A DNA stretch of 64,000 nucleotides, taken from Marinobacter sp. (GTDB taxonomy: Bacteria; Pseudomonadota; Gammaproteobacteria; Pseudomonadales; Oleiphilaceae). Position 1 is the stretch's first letter. Each line of letters begins with the position of its first letter. The stretch is taken from NCBI GenBank assembly GCA_014359475.1, contig JACIZI010000019.1, positions 1 through 64,000 on the forward strand. The letters run 5' to 3'. This document shows positions 43,018-53,017 of this stretch, in pieces. The notes beneath the pieces are model-generated. The model did not search any database and had not been told where the DNA came from. It worked only from the letters and a program-made list of their open reading frames with translations. The translations under genes and the position numbers were made by a program.

Positions 43018-43481
43018 GAGCTGGTTTCCTCCTGTTTACCCGCAGCCTGTTCAATCGCTGCCAGGATGCGATTGTAGGTTCCGCACCGACAAAGGTTGCC
43101 GGCCATGGCTTCGGTAATTTCCCGGGTATCCGGCTGCGGGGATTTCTTGAGCAATGCGGTGGCGTTCATGATCTGGCCACCCTGACAGTAGCCGCACTGA
43201 GCAACCCCGAGATCCAGCCAGGCTTGCTGCACCTTCTTGCCAACAGCATCGTCAGCCATCGCCTCAATGGTCGTGATCTTACCCTTGGCGGCAGACACCG
43301 GAGTGACGCAGGATCTTGTCGCGACGCCGTCGAGGTGGACGGTGCAGGCTCCACACTGGGCGATACCGCATCCGAACTTGGTGCCCTTCATGCCGATCAC
43401 ATCGCGAATGGCCCACAGCAAGGGCATGTTATCGGGAACGTCCAGCTCGTGCTGTTGTCCGTTTATGTTCAGGCTGATCAT
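43014..43481 (-). CDS. 2Fe-2S subunit of the molybdenum hydroxylase (IorA-type)
   Basis: 155 residues from the ATG at 43481, with GGGGGAG five bases upstream; an earlier in-frame ATG at 43517 lacks one. The plant-type ferredoxin cluster is in MKGTKFGCGIAQCGACTVHL plus the following RSC; the second cluster uses GVAQCGYCQGGQIMN and AGNLCRCGTYNRI. It passes electrons from the molybdenum site. First gene of the operon; no signal peptide, so it is likely carried out with the Tat-targeted large subunit. Confidence 0.92.
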   Translation of the reverse strand: MISLNINGQQHELDVPDNMPLLWAIRDVIGMKGTKFGCGIAQCGACTVHLDGVATRSCVTPVSAAKGKITTIEAMADDAVGKKVQQAWLDLGVAQCGYCQGGQIMNATALLKKSPQPDTREITEAMAGNLCRCGTYNRILAAIEQAAGKQEETSS

Positions 43482-43588
43482 CAATCTCCCCCTCATCATT
43501 TGTCCGGTATCCGGCAATAACTCAAAGCTGAAGCGTAGCCGCTCCTGGCCGATATCTCCACAAGCCCCCTGACACTATAAAATAATTG

Positions 43589-43616
43589 TTGCAATCAGGA
43601 GCGAATGGCGTAAAGT
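43589..43616 (+). promoter_or_regulatory. Candidate promoter of the cold-shock gene
   Basis: TTGCAA (43589-43594) and TAAAGT (43611-43616) are 16 bases apart. Transcription from here would give a 5' leader of about 165 bases before the csp ATG, similar in size to the thermosensing leader of E. coli cspA. No other gene lies between 43482 and 43790. Confidence 0.35.
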
Positions 43617-43790
43617 GAGCGGCGTAGGAAAGATTTAGCAAAGCACTTCATCAATAAGACGCATACCGCAGTAACAAGTCGTACGTCCTGTTTTTGATCA
43701 CGCCAGTTCTTTGTTTCCCGCACAACGCTGATCAGAGGCCGTGTTGGTCGTCTGGCGGCAATTTAAAAGTCAGAATTCAGGAAAATATCT

Positions 43791-43997
43791 ATGTCTACTG
43801 TTACCGGTAACGTCAAGTTCTTCAACGAAACCAAAGGCTTCGGCTTCATCACTCGTGAAGGCGGTCCGGACGTATTCGTTCACTACAGCGCTATTCAGGG
43901 CGGCGGTTTCAAGACTCTGGCCGAAGGCCAGGAAGTCGAGTTCACCGTGACCCAGGGCCAGAAAGGCCCGCAGGCAGAAAACGTGGTTGCACTGTAA
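43791..43997 (+). CDS. Cold-shock domain protein (CspA family)
   Basis: 68 residues, a single OB-fold cold-shock domain. RNP1 is KGFGFITRE and RNP2 is [24 protein letters not shown] and [20 protein letters not shown] complete the family pattern. It binds single-stranded RNA/DNA and melts mRNA structure. AGGAA precedes the ATG. A long untranslated leader and a strong terminator mark it as a monocistronic, highly expressed gene. Whether cold-inducible or constitutive is not decidable here. Confidence 0.95.
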   Translation: MSTVTGNVKFFNETKGFGFITREGGPDVFVHYSAIQGGGFKTLAEGQEVEFTVTQGQKGPQAENVVAL

Positions 43998-44012
43998 ATT
44001 CAGGCACCCCGC

Positions 44013-44039
44013 AAAAGGCAGCTTCGGCTGCCTTTTTTT
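44013..44039 (+). terminator. Terminator of the cold-shock gene, overlapping the convergent MFS stop
   Basis: aaaggcagc-ttcg-gctgcc followed by TTTTTTT. The A-run before the stem makes it bidirectional, so it can also end the MFS gene transcript, whose stop codon overlaps its last bases. Confidence 0.92.
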
Positions 44040-45261
44040 ATGCCCGAATGTCAGTGCCCTGGCGGCGCAGAAACCGGAACAGGTAAACCGCCGCCACACC
44101 AACGCCAAGCCCCGAAAGAGCAAACGCCAGACCGAATCCGCCCAGCTCCAGTACCGCACCAAACGCCAGCGGTGCGAGGAAATGAACCGCCCGGTTGGCC
44201 ATCAACCGCATTCCCAGAGCACCCGCACGCCGCGCCTTATCAACGCTTTCCGCCAGAACCACCATGGACAGGGGTTGCGTTAACCCCGCCCCGATGCCCA
44301 CCAGTACAGACAGCATGCCAATGAACACCACCTGCCCGGATATTCCGAGCAATAGCAGCCCCACGGACAATGTCCCCAAAGACAGCAGCAAAGCCGGCTC
44401 CCGCCCCCCAACAGCGGAAATCAGCCGGGCAATGAACGGTCGGATCAGCATGGACACACCGGCCCGCAGGCTCACCAGCACACCAATCACAACAGCACTC
44501 ATTTCCAGGCTCTCCAGGTAAGCAGGCAGATAGCTGCCGTAAACGCCGAGTGCAAACATACCCAACACCGTGACCATCACCGACAGCTGAACGCCCCGAT
44601 TACCCAACAGTAACGCCCATTGCGCCCTGAATCCGGTTTCCTTACGTTCGACAGACATCCGCTCCCGGGCCTGACCGGTCAGCCAGAAACCAGCAATAGC
44701 GGCCAGCAGGGCAAATCCGGCCATGGCCAGAAACACCTGGCCGGCACCCTGGGTTTTATCAAGCAGGGCACCCGCCAGCAACGGCCCGACCACCTGCCCT
44801 CCGGACAACCAGGTAGCGTACCAGCCGAAATAGCGCTCGAGCACCGGTCCGGTGCCGAGGTTGGAAATGATGGTCTGGGCCGAGAGCACCATCTGCAGAT
44901 GCGCCAGGCCCACCAGCAACTGCCCGGTGACCAGCCCTCCGTAACCCGGCCAGAAATGCATGGCGAGCAGCCCCGCCACCATAATGACAGCGCCCACAAT
45001 CAGCGTGACACGGCCGCCATAACGGGTAACGACACCGCCCAAAGGGATGGCGCACACCAGCGGCAACAGATATTGGGCGCTCAACACACTGCCCAGAATC
45101 AAGGGCGAGGCACCCAGGCGCAGCGTATACACCGGCACCGCCACGATCAGCATGGAGTAGACAACAAAACAGAAGGTCAGAGCGAAGCAGACAACAAAAA
45201 AATTGCGCTTCGCCTCTGCAGGCGTAATACCGGCATTGCCAGAGGAGGATTCGGGATTCAA
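44038..45261 (-). CDS. MFS transporter
   Basis: 407 residues, about twelve membrane helices. The intracellular loop after helix 2 reads GGVVTRYGGRVTLIVGAVIM, the usual MFS G-x-x-x-D/R-x-G-R-R position, and a central loop (RERMSVERKETGFRAQWALL) separates the halves. It begins two bases after the stop of the MerR-type gene, so it may be read through from ihfA-merR. The substrate is unknown; drug or metabolite export is possible. Confidence 0.8.
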   Translation of the reverse strand: MNPESSSGNAGITPAEAKRNFFVVCFALTFCFVVYSMLIVAVPVYTLRLGASPLILGSVLSAQYLLPLVCAIPLGGVVTRYGGRVTLIVGAVIMVAGLLAMHFWPGYGGLVTGQLLVGLAHLQMVLSAQTIISNLGTGPVLERYFGWYATWLSGGQVVGPLLAGALLDKTQGAGQVFLAMAGFALLAAIAGFWLTGQARERMSVERKETGFRAQWALLLGNRGVQLSVMVTVLGMFALGVYGSYLPAYLESLEMSAVVIGVLVSLRAGVSMLIRPFIARLISAVGGREPALLLSLGTLSVGLLLLGISGQVVFIGMLSVLVGIGAGLTQPLSMVVLAESVDKARRAGALGMRLMANRAVHFLAPLAFGAVLELGGFGLAFALSGLGVGVAAVYLFRFLRRQGTDIRA

Positions 45262-45263
45262 GA

Positions 45264-45629
45264 CTATTTGACAGGCGTGTTGAGCACGTCCAGCACGTCT
45301 TCCAGCTCGGTGATCATTTGCCGGATCAGTTGTTTGTACTGTGAGGTGTCGTCTTTGATTTCGTTACCCTCAAGTTTCTGCTTGGCACCACCAATGGTGT
45401 AGCCCTGATCGTACAGAAGGCTGCGGATCTGGCGGATTGTCAAAACATCTGCCCGCTGGTAATAGCGGCGATTACCCCGGCGCTTCACCGGGGACAACTG
45501 CGGAAATTCCTGCTCCCAGTAACGCAGCACATGGGCCTTGACGTTACACAGTTCGGCTACTTCGCCAATGGTGAAGTAGCGCTTCCCCGGGATGGCAGGA
45601 AGTTCGTTGTTATGACTCGGTTCCAGCAT
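45264..45629 (-). CDS. MerR-family transcriptional regulator
   Basis: 121 residues. The winged helix is at the N-terminus: [46 protein letters not shown], shown here only to mark that the full MerR DNA-binding block is present at residues ~16-61. A short helix pair ([21 protein letters not shown]) follows. No metal-binding cysteines, so it is not a metal sensor. The location directly behind ihfA, overlapping it by 20 bases, is conserved in many gammaproteobacteria; its target is unknown. Confidence 0.9.
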   Translation of the reverse strand: MLEPSHNNELPAIPGKRYFTIGEVAELCNVKAHVLRYWEQEFPQLSPVKRRGNRRYYQRADVLTIRQIRSLLYDQGYTIGGAKQKLEGNEIKDDTSQYKQLIRQMITELEDVLDVLNTPVK

Positions 45630-45912
45630 AGGCTTCCACTTTCTGTTTCAGTTTCTGACCCGGGCGGAAAGTGACCACTCGCCTGGCGCTGATCGGAATT
45701 TCCTCACCGGTTTTCGGGTTCCGTCCCGGACGCTGCTTCTTGTCGCGCAGGTCAAAGTTTCCGAAACCGGACAACTTGACCTGCTCGTTATGGCTGAGTG
45801 CGCCTCTGATCTCGCCGAAAAAAGCTTCTACCATTTCCTTGGCTTCGCGTTTGTTAAGGCCCAGTTCCTCGTACAAGCGCTCCGCCATTTCCGCTTTCGT
45901 CAAAGCCGCCAT
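45610..45912 (-). CDS. ihfA: Integration host factor alpha subunit
   Basis: 100 residues: [56 protein letters not shown] and [17 protein letters not shown]. These are the HU/IHF dimerisation helices, the beta-arm with its intercalating proline ([10 protein letters not shown]), and the C-terminal helix. With IhfB it bends DNA at specific sites for recombination, replication and transcription. It starts three bases after the pheT stop, the standard pheST-ihfA arrangement. Confidence 0.96.
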   Translation of the reverse strand: MAALTKAEMAERLYEELGLNKREAKEMVEAFFGEIRGALSHNEQVKLSGFGNFDLRDKKQRPGRNPKTGEEIPISARRVVTFRPGQKLKQKVEAYAGTES

Positions 45913-45915
45913 CTG

Positions 45916-48288
45916 TCAACTCCTCAGTGTTGCCCCCAGCTCTTCCTTCAGTGCCTCGATCACACCATTGAAGAGGGAGTGCACCTCGTCTTCATTGAGC
46001 GTGCGCTCAGGATGCTGCCAGAACAGGCTCAGGGCCAGGCTGCGGTTGCCCTCGCCCAGGTTTTCACCCTCATAGACATCAAACGCACGCAACGCCGTCA
46101 GGCACTCGCCGGCGTGCTTTCTGGCCACACGCTCCACCTCGGCAAATGCAACATCGCTTCCGATAATGATTGCCAAATCCCGCCGAACTTCCGGGAATTT
46201 TGAAATTTCTTTGAAATTAGGCACATATCCGGAAACAACCGAATTCAAGAATAGCTCAAACATCAGAATCGTGCCATTCAGATCCAGTTTTTTCTGCACT
46301 TGCGGATGCAGTGTGCCCAGCCAGCCCACATGCTCACCGTCCCGGACCAGTTCGGCGGTCTGCCCGGGGTGCAACGCCGGATGCTGGCTGGGAATAAAGT
46401 CCACCTCGATGCCAAGCAGAGTAAACAGTCCCTCCAACTCCCCTTTTACGTCAAAGAAGTCGGCATTTCTGCGACCGTTCGCCCAGTTTTCAGGAAACTG
46501 GTTCCCGGTCACGATACCCGCCAGCATCGGTTGCTGGTCAATGCCATCGTCGCCGCCCACAAAGCGAAGGCCGGTCTCGAACAGGCGGATACGGGGCTGC
46601 TGGCGGTTCTGGTTGTAGACCACCGTTTTCAGAAGACCACTCCACAGAGTCGTCCGCATGACCGACAGGTCCGCTGAAATCGGGTTGGCCAGCGCTATAC
46701 CCTCGCGCGCCGGATCCAGCAGTGTCTGGATTTTCGGGTCCACGAAGCTGTAGGTAATGGCCTCCTGGTATCCGGCCGCCACCAAATAATCGCGAATGGC
46801 TGACAGGGGGCGCACCGCCTCTTCCTGGGGACGCAGGCCCAGGGAGCCGGTCGGTTCCGTTACCGGCAGATTGTTATAACCGTAGATCCGCCCCACTTCC
46901 TCGATCAGGTCTTCTTCAATGGCAATGTCCGGGCGGAAACTGGGCACCCGGATGCGCCAGCCACCTTTGAGCAGCTTTTCTACCCGCAATCCAAGGCGCG
47001 ACAGAATTTCTTCGACAGTCGTGCGGTCAATGGCCAGCCCCAGCACTTCCTCAACCCGCGCCTCACGCAGGTCCACGGTAAGCTCAGCGGGCAGGTGCTC
47101 CTTACTGGCAACCTCCACGATTTCACCGGGCTCACCACCGACAATGGACATCAGCAGGGCTGTGGCCCGCTCCATCGCTTCCCGGGCAAGATTGTAATCC
47201 ACGCCGCGCTCGAAGCGGTGGGAAGCATCCGTATGCAAGCCGTAGTGACGGGCCTTGCCCGCAATGCGGATCGGATCAAACCAGGCTGATTCCAGCAGCA
47301 GATCCCGGGTTTTACCGCTGACACCGGAATGTTCGCCACCCATTACCCCGGCAATCGCAACCGGTTTTTCGTGGTCCGCAATCAGCAGGGTTTCGGAGGT
47401 CAGCGCCACTTCCTGGCCATCCAGCAGCACCAGTTTCTCGCCGGCTTCCGCCATACGCACCACAATACCGCCCTGAATCTCATCCCGGTCAAAGGCGTGC
47501 ATGGGCTGACCGAGTTCGAGCATCACATAATTGGTGACATCCACGGCAGGGTCAATGGAGCGGATACCGGAGCGACGCAGCTTTTCCTGCATCCACAGCG
47601 GCGTTTCCACGGTCAGGTTGACGCCCCGCAGGATGCGACCGAGATAGCGGGGGCAGGCTTCCGGGGCCCGCACCACCACGTCCGGCACTTCCGAATGGAC
47701 CGCATCCACCGGCGCCACTTCCGGTGCATCAACAGCCATGCTGTTCAGCGCGCCCACCTCCCGGGCAATACCGCGAACAGAAAGGCAATCCGCACGGTTG
47801 GGGGTCAGATCCACATCGATAGTGACATCTGCCAGGCCAAGGTAGGACACCAGGTCCTTTCCGACAGGGGCATCTTCCGGCAACTCCATCAAGCCTTCGT
47901 GATCGTCCGAAAGCTGCAGCTCGGATTCCGAACACAACATGCCCTCGGAAGGCTGGCCGCGCAGTTTGGCTTTCCTGATCCGGAAGTCCCCTGGTAACAC
48001 AGCCCCGACTTCGGCAAAGGGCACTTTCAGACCTTCCCGGACATTGGGTGCGCCACAAACCACCTGCACGGTTTCCTTGCCATTGCTGACCTGGCAGATG
48101 CGCAGCTTGTCAGCATCCGGATGAGGCTCCACCCGGGTGACCTGACCCACTATCACCCCCTCAAAATTGCCGGCAACCGGCTCGGATCCGTCTACTTCCA
48201 GACCCGCCATGGTGATCTGGTCCATGAGTTCCCGGGAATCGATGGCGGGATTCACCCACTCGCGCAGCCACTGCTCACTGAATTTCAT
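45916..48288 (-). CDS. pheT: Phenylalanine-tRNA ligase beta subunit
   Basis: 790 residues, the normal length. In order: N-terminal strands MKFSEQWLREWVNP, the EMAP-II-like tRNA-binding domain (VIVGQVTRVEPHPDADKLRICQV), the B3/B4 editing domain (DLTPNRADCLSVRGIAREVGAL; SIDPAVDVTNYVMLELGQPMHAFD), B5, the synthetase-like domain (GRIYGYNNLP), and the anticodon-binding FDX-ACB domain (SKFPEVRRDLAIII). It forms the alpha2-beta2 enzyme with PheS and edits mischarged Tyr-tRNA-Phe. Confidence 0.97.
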   Translation of the reverse strand: MKFSEQWLREWVNPAIDSRELMDQITMAGLEVDGSEPVAGNFEGVIVGQVTRVEPHPDADKLRICQVSNGKETVQVVCGAPNVREGLKVPFAEVGAVLPGDFRIRKAKLRGQPSEGMLCSESELQLSDDHEGLMELPEDAPVGKDLVSYLGLADVTIDVDLTPNRADCLSVRGIAREVGALNSMAVDAPEVAPVDAVHSEVPDVVVRAPEACPRYLGRILRGVNLTVETPLWMQEKLRRSGIRSIDPAVDVTNYVMLELGQPMHAFDRDEIQGGIVVRMAEAGEKLVLLDGQEVALTSETLLIADHEKPVAIAGVMGGEHSGVSGKTRDLLLESAWFDPIRIAGKARHYGLHTDASHRFERGVDYNLAREAMERATALLMSIVGGEPGEIVEVASKEHLPAELTVDLREARVEEVLGLAIDRTTVEEILSRLGLRVEKLLKGGWRIRVPSFRPDIAIEEDLIEEVGRIYGYNNLPVTEPTGSLGLRPQEEAVRPLSAIRDYLVAAGYQEAITYSFVDPKIQTLLDPAREGIALANPISADLSVMRTTLWSGLLKTVVYNQNRQQPRIRLFETGLRFVGGDDGIDQQPMLAGIVTGNQFPENWANGRRNADFFDVKGELEGLFTLLGIEVDFIPSQHPALHPGQTAELVRDGEHVGWLGTLHPQVQKKLDLNGTILMFELFLNSVVSGYVPNFKEISKFPEVRRDLAIIIGSDVAFAEVERVARKHAGECLTALRAFDVYEGENLGEGNRSLALSLFWQHPERTLNEDEVHSLFNGVIEALKEELGATLRS

Positions 48289-48350
48289 GGTATTTGCCTT
48301 GTCCTGATGCGGTTTCGCCTGTTGATTTCAATGCCTTGAAAGTGCGCGGT

Positions 48351-49364
<1,014 letters not shown>

Positions 49365-49425
49365 TCACATAAGTTGGGGCGATTCCGGGGCGGACCGGCG
49401 TTTTTTGTAACCGGCCTGCCTGAAA

Positions 49426-49458
49426 CAAAAATAGGGGAAGAGCGCGCCCTTCCCCTAT
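49426..49458 (-). terminator. Terminator or attenuator between rplT and pheS
   Basis: On the minus strand ataggggaag...cttcccctat forms a stem of about ten pairs followed by TTTTT. It stands 68 bases past rplT and 77 before pheS. A second perfect palindrome (tgccgga-a-tccggca, 49470-49484) lies just upstream and could be part of alternative folding. No phenylalanine-rich leader peptide is visible, so simple termination with readthrough is as likely as E. coli-type attenuation. Confidence 0.75.
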
Positions 49459-49525
49459 CAGCGGGTGGTTGCCGGAATCCGGCACGCACCCAATCGATCA
49501 GCAATCGATGAAAGAGCTCAAACCA

Positions 49526-49879
49526 TCACAGGGAGGCTTTCGCTTTCTCGACAACGGCGGTAAACGCCTGCTGCTCGTTCATGGCCAGGTCGGCCAGAAC
49601 CTTACGATCGATTTCAACATTGGCCTTTTTCAGACCGGCAATCAGGCGGCTGTAAGACAGGCCGTTGGCGCGGGCGCCGGCATTGATACGGGCAATCCAC
49701 AGCGCACGGAACTGACGCTTACGGTTGCGACGGTCACGGTAGGCATACTGACCAGCCTTGATAACCGCCTGCTTGGCTACGCGGAATACGCGACTACGCG
49801 CTCCGTAGTAACCCTTGGCCTGCTTCATGATTTTCTTGTGACGACGACGCGCTACCACGCCACGCTTTACACGAGCCAT
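49526..49879 (-). CDS. rplT: 50S ribosomal protein L20
   Basis: 117 residues: [30 protein letters not shown] region at the N-terminus (basic, rRNA-binding) and a globular C-terminus [27 protein letters not shown]. Full length. In E. coli L20 also represses its own operon by binding the leader upstream of rpmI. It follows rpmI by 25 bases. Confidence 0.97.
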   Translation of the reverse strand: MARVKRGVVARRRHKKIMKQAKGYYGARSRVFRVAKQAVIKAGQYAYRDRRNRKRQFRALWIARINAGARANGLSYSRLIAGLKKANVEIDRKVLADLAMNEQQAFTAVVEKAKASL

Positions 49880-49904
49880 ATTCCAATCCTTCTCTAACCG
49901 TTAA

Positions 49905-50096
49905 TTACTGGGCGATCATACGCTTGATAGAAGCCACATCAGACCTGGCAACCAGCTTGGTGCCACGCAGCTGGCGCTTACGTTTGGGGCTCTTCTTGGT
50001 CAGAATATGACTGGTGAAGGATTGCTTGTGCTTGAAGCCGGTAGCGGTCTTCTTGAACCGTTTGGTGGCCCCGCTCTTGCTTTTCATTTTGGGCAT
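49905..50096 (-). CDS. rpmI: 50S ribosomal protein L35
   Basis: 63 residues: [43 protein letters not shown], ending SVASIKRMI-like ([14 protein letters not shown]). All basic, full length. Standard place between infC and rplT. Confidence 0.97.
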   Translation of the reverse strand: MPKMKSKSGATKRFKKTATGFKHKQSFTSHILTKKSPKRKRQLRGTKLVARSDVASIKRMIAQ

Positions 50097-50153
50097 TTTT
50101 AAAACTCCGCATTCTATAGTTTAAGTAGTCTTGCAATGATCCTGAACGACAAA

Positions 50154-50173
50154 TCCCCCGCCGATGCGGGGGA
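50154..50173 (-). promoter_or_regulatory. Hairpin between infC and rpmI
   Basis: tcccccgc-cgat-gcggggga is a perfect eight-pair stem 18 bases past the infC stop. Only a weak T-rich stretch follows on the minus strand, so it may act as a partial terminator or as part of the regulatory leader where L20 acts in other bacteria. Confidence 0.5.
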
Positions 50174-50191
50174 CCCGTCACAGGAACAGGA

Positions 50192-50734
50192 TCACTTCTT
50201 CTTGCGGGGTGCCACGACCATGGTCATCTGGCGGCCTTCCATTTTCGGCCGCTGTTCTACCTGGGCCAGCGCCTCAATATCCGCTTCAATGCGTTGCATG
50301 AGCTGCATACCGATTTCCTGGTGTGCCATCTCGCGCCCGCGGAAGCGGATAGTGATTTTGCCGCGGTCCCCGTTTTCAAGGAAACGTACCAGGTTGCGTA
50401 GTTTGACCTGATAATCCCCTTCTTCAGTTCCTGGACGGAACTTGACCTCTTTGACCTGAGTCTGCTTCTGCTTTTTCTTCGCCGCAGCCTTGGCCTTCTT
50501 CTCTTCGAAGATTTTCTTGCCGTAGTCCATTATTTTACAGACGACCGGATCGGAATCCGTAACCTGAACCAGGTCAAGAGACGCTTCTTCTGCCTGCTTG
50601 AGTGCATCCCCAATGGGGACAATACCAACCTGATTGCCTTCGGCATCTATCAGGCGGACTTCAGTTGCGTCAATATTTTCATTGATAGGCGCTTTTGGAG
50701 TACGCCCACCCCGATTCGCTCGCTGTTTAATAAT
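50192..50734 (-). CDS. infC: Translation initiation factor IF-3
   Basis: 180 residues when started at the rare ATT codon (50734-50732 or the next one, 50731-50729), giving [20 protein letters not shown], the normal IF-3 N-terminus. An internal ATG at 50530 would lose the N-terminal domain. The rest ([65 protein letters not shown]) is typical. GGAG lies five bases before the first ATT. IF-3 discriminates against non-AUG starts, so the ATT allows autoregulation, as in E. coli. The start overlaps the thrS stop. Confidence 0.95.
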   Translation of the reverse strand: MIKQRANRGGRTPKAPINENIDATEVRLIDAEGNQVGIVPIGDALKQAEEASLDLVQVTDSDPVVCKIMDYGKKIFEEKKAKAAAKKKQKQTQVKEVKFRPGTEEGDYQVKLRNLVRFLENGDRGKITIRFRGREMAHQEIGMQLMQRIEADIEALAQVEQRPKMEGRQMTMVVAPRKKK

Positions 50735-52659
50735 CAGATCTCCGTTTTGGTTCTGCCTTTGCGTTCAATATCTTCCTGCAGAAGTTTCTCAAACGCTTCT
50801 ATGGACATGGTTCCCAGGTCTTCGCCTTTGCGCGTTCTTACGGCAACGGCATTATGCTCGACCTCTTTGTCTCCGACAACGGCCAGATAGGGAACCTTGC
50901 CAAGAGTATGCTCGCGGATTTTAAAGCCGATCTTCTCGTTTCTCAAGTCAGCATTAACCCTGAAGCCAAAAGTTTCCCATTTTTTCGCCAGATTTTCACA
51001 ATAATCCCGCTGATTGTCGGTAATATTAAGGATTGCGACCTGGGTGGGTGCCAGCCAGGACGGGAACGCACCCTCATATTCTTCAATCAGAATACCGATA
51101 AACCGCTCGAACGAGCCCAGCACGGCCCGGTGCAGCATGACCGGTGTTCTGCGCTCGGAATTGTCCGCCACATACTGGGCACCCAGACGGCCCGGCATGG
51201 AGAAGTCCACCTGAATGGTGCCGCATTGCCAGACCCGGCCGATGGTGTCTTTCAGGGAAAATTCGATCTTGGGTCCGTAGAAGGCACCCTCACCCGGCAG
51301 CAGCTCCCAGTCAACACCTTCCCGGTTCAGGGCCTCCTCAAGCGCGGCTTCCGCCTTGTCCCAGACCTCGTCTGAGCCCACGCGCTTTTCCGGACGGGTG
51401 GAGAGCTTGTAAAGAATGCTGGTAAAGCCAAAGTCTTCGTACACTTCGTGGAGCATCCGGATGAAAGAAGATACCTCGCTCTGGATGGCATCCTCCTCAC
51501 AGAAAATGTGGGCATCATCCTGGGTAAAACCACGCACCCGCATCAGACCATGCAGCGCACCGGACGCCTCGTTACGGTGACAGGAGCCGAATTCCGCCAG
51601 GCGCAGGGGCAGATCCTTGTAGCTCTTCAGGCCCTGATTGAACACCTGGACGTGACAGGGGCAGTTCATGGGCTTGATCGCAAAATCGTGCTTTTCCGAC
51701 TCGGTGGTGAACATGTCGTCCTGGAACTTGTCCCAGTGACCGGACTTTTCCCACAGGGTACGGGACACCACCTGGGGTGTCCTGATTTCCTGGTAGCCAT
51801 GCGCCCGCTGTTTGCGGCGCATGTACTGCTCCACTTCCTGGTACAGTGACCAGCCGTCCGGGTGCCAGAAAACCATACCCGGCGCTTCTTCCTGCATGTG
51901 GAACAGGTTCAGCTTCTTGCCCAGCTTGCGGTGGTCCCGCTTTTCGGCCTCTTCCAGCCGGTGCAGGTAGGCCTTGAGGTCTTTCTTGTTGCCCCAGGCG
52001 GTGCCATACACCCGCTGCAGCTGCTCATTGCCGGTATCTCCGCGCCAGTAGGCACCGGCCACCTTGGTGAGTTTGAAGGCCTTCAGCTTGCCGGTGCTGG
52101 GCACATGGGGGCCACGGCACAGGTCAATAAAATCACCCTGACGGTAGAACGACAGCGGCTCGTCACCGGGAATATCCTCAATGATCCGAACCTTGTATTC
52201 CTCGCCCATTTTCCGGAACAGGTCCACTGCCTCGGAACGTGGCATGACGGAGCGATGCACCGGGATATCCTCTTTGGCCAGCTCCGCCATACGTTTTTCG
52301 ATGCGCTCCAGGTCTTCATTGGTAAACGGGCGATCAAACTTGAAATCGTAGTAAAATCCGTTATCCACCACCGGTCCGATGGTCACCTGGGCCGCAGGGA
52401 ACAGTTCCTTCACTGCCATGGCAAGAAGATGGGCGGTGGAGTGCCGGATGACATCGAGACCATCCTCGTCGCGCTCGGTGACGATGGCCAGCTCGGCATC
52501 TTCTTCAATACGGTAGCTGGTATCCACCAGCTGACCGTCCACTTTACCCGCCAGGGCGGCCTTGGCGAGGCCTGCGCCGATATCGGCGGCTACATCATGA
52601 ACGGTGACAGGTTCGGAGAAACTACGGTGACTGCCATCCGGCAGGGTAACAACGGGCAT
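50734..52659 (-). CDS. thrS: Threonine-tRNA ligase
   Basis: 641 residues from the ATG at 52659 with AGGAA eight bases upstream; the longer frame to 52773 is unsupported. Domains in order: TGS ([13 protein letters not shown]), the editing domain with [16 protein letters not shown] and [10 protein letters not shown], the class II core with [27 protein letters not shown] (zinc Cys), [14 protein letters not shown], and the anticodon-binding C-terminus ([23 protein letters not shown]). It charges tRNA-Thr and removes serine. It heads the thrS-infC-rpmI-rplT operon. Confidence 0.97.
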   Translation of the reverse strand: MPVVTLPDGSHRSFSEPVTVHDVAADIGAGLAKAALAGKVDGQLVDTSYRIEEDAELAIVTERDEDGLDVIRHSTAHLLAMAVKELFPAAQVTIGPVVDNGFYYDFKFDRPFTNEDLERIEKRMAELAKEDIPVHRSVMPRSEAVDLFRKMGEEYKVRIIEDIPGDEPLSFYRQGDFIDLCRGPHVPSTGKLKAFKLTKVAGAYWRGDTGNEQLQRVYGTAWGNKKDLKAYLHRLEEAEKRDHRKLGKKLNLFHMQEEAPGMVFWHPDGWSLYQEVEQYMRRKQRAHGYQEIRTPQVVSRTLWEKSGHWDKFQDDMFTTESEKHDFAIKPMNCPCHVQVFNQGLKSYKDLPLRLAEFGSCHRNEASGALHGLMRVRGFTQDDAHIFCEEDAIQSEVSSFIRMLHEVYEDFGFTSILYKLSTRPEKRVGSDEVWDKAEAALEEALNREGVDWELLPGEGAFYGPKIEFSLKDTIGRVWQCGTIQVDFSMPGRLGAQYVADNSERRTPVMLHRAVLGSFERFIGILIEEYEGAFPSWLAPTQVAILNITDNQRDYCENLAKKWETFGFRVNADLRNEKIGFKIREHTLGKVPYLAVVGDKEVEHNAVAVRTRKGEDLGTMSIEAFEKLLQEDIERKGRTKTEI

Positions 52660-52792
52660 ACTCAATTCCTGTAAATCAGTTGCAGTGGTGATCTGTACCA
52701 AAGACCACATGGCTGGGACCGGAGGGATAGCGACTATCCCCGCCCCCGGGCGGTAAGCCGTGACACAAACCACGGACCGCAGGGCGGCTAGT

Positions 52793-52960
52793 CTAGCAGC
52801 CTGTCGGACTTAAGGCGAATCTACTGCGCCGGCGGGAAAACGGCTCATATTTCCCGGCTTTTTCGTTGCATAGAACCACTATGCGCCTCAAAATCCAGAA
52901 AATCTGCGCTCGCCTTCCCGCCATGCTCGCGACGATTGCTTAAGTCCGACAGGCTGCTAG
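52793..52960. repeat. MITE-like element with perfect 22-bp terminal inverted repeats
   Basis: Left end 52793-52814 (begins ctagcagcctgtcggact) and right end 52939-52960 are exact reverse complements over 22 bases. The 124-base interior has no ORF of note but contains an inner hairpin gcatag-aacca-ctatgc (about 52868-52885). CTAG stands at both extremes. The size, ends and lack of coding are those of a non-autonomous mobile repeat; it separates thrS from the TRAP transporter genes. Confidence 0.7.
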
Positions 52961-53000
52961 CAGTCGGACGTAAGGCCAACGCACTGCACTGGCGGATGAA
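52961..53000. repeat. Degenerate second copy of the MITE-like left end
   Basis: Directly after the element, cagtcggacgtaaggccaa and the following tgcactggcgg mirror the left-end sequence ctgtcggacttaaggcgaa...tgcgccggcgg with scattered changes over ~40 bases. It looks like an older, decayed partial copy in tandem, pointing to repeated insertion at this site. Confidence 0.45.
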
Positions 53001-53017
53001 TACCTGGCTTATACGGA

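Noticed and set aside
50192-50530. A shorter infC starting at the internal ATG (50530)
   Set aside because: This would remove the N-terminal domain of IF-3; the upstream frame is clearly IF-3 down to an ATT start.
52661-52792. Extended thrS start at 52773 and a possible thrS leader operator
   Set aside because: The extra 38 residues lack similarity to ThrS and the ATG at 52659 has a good ribosome site; no tRNA-like operator could be recognised by eye.
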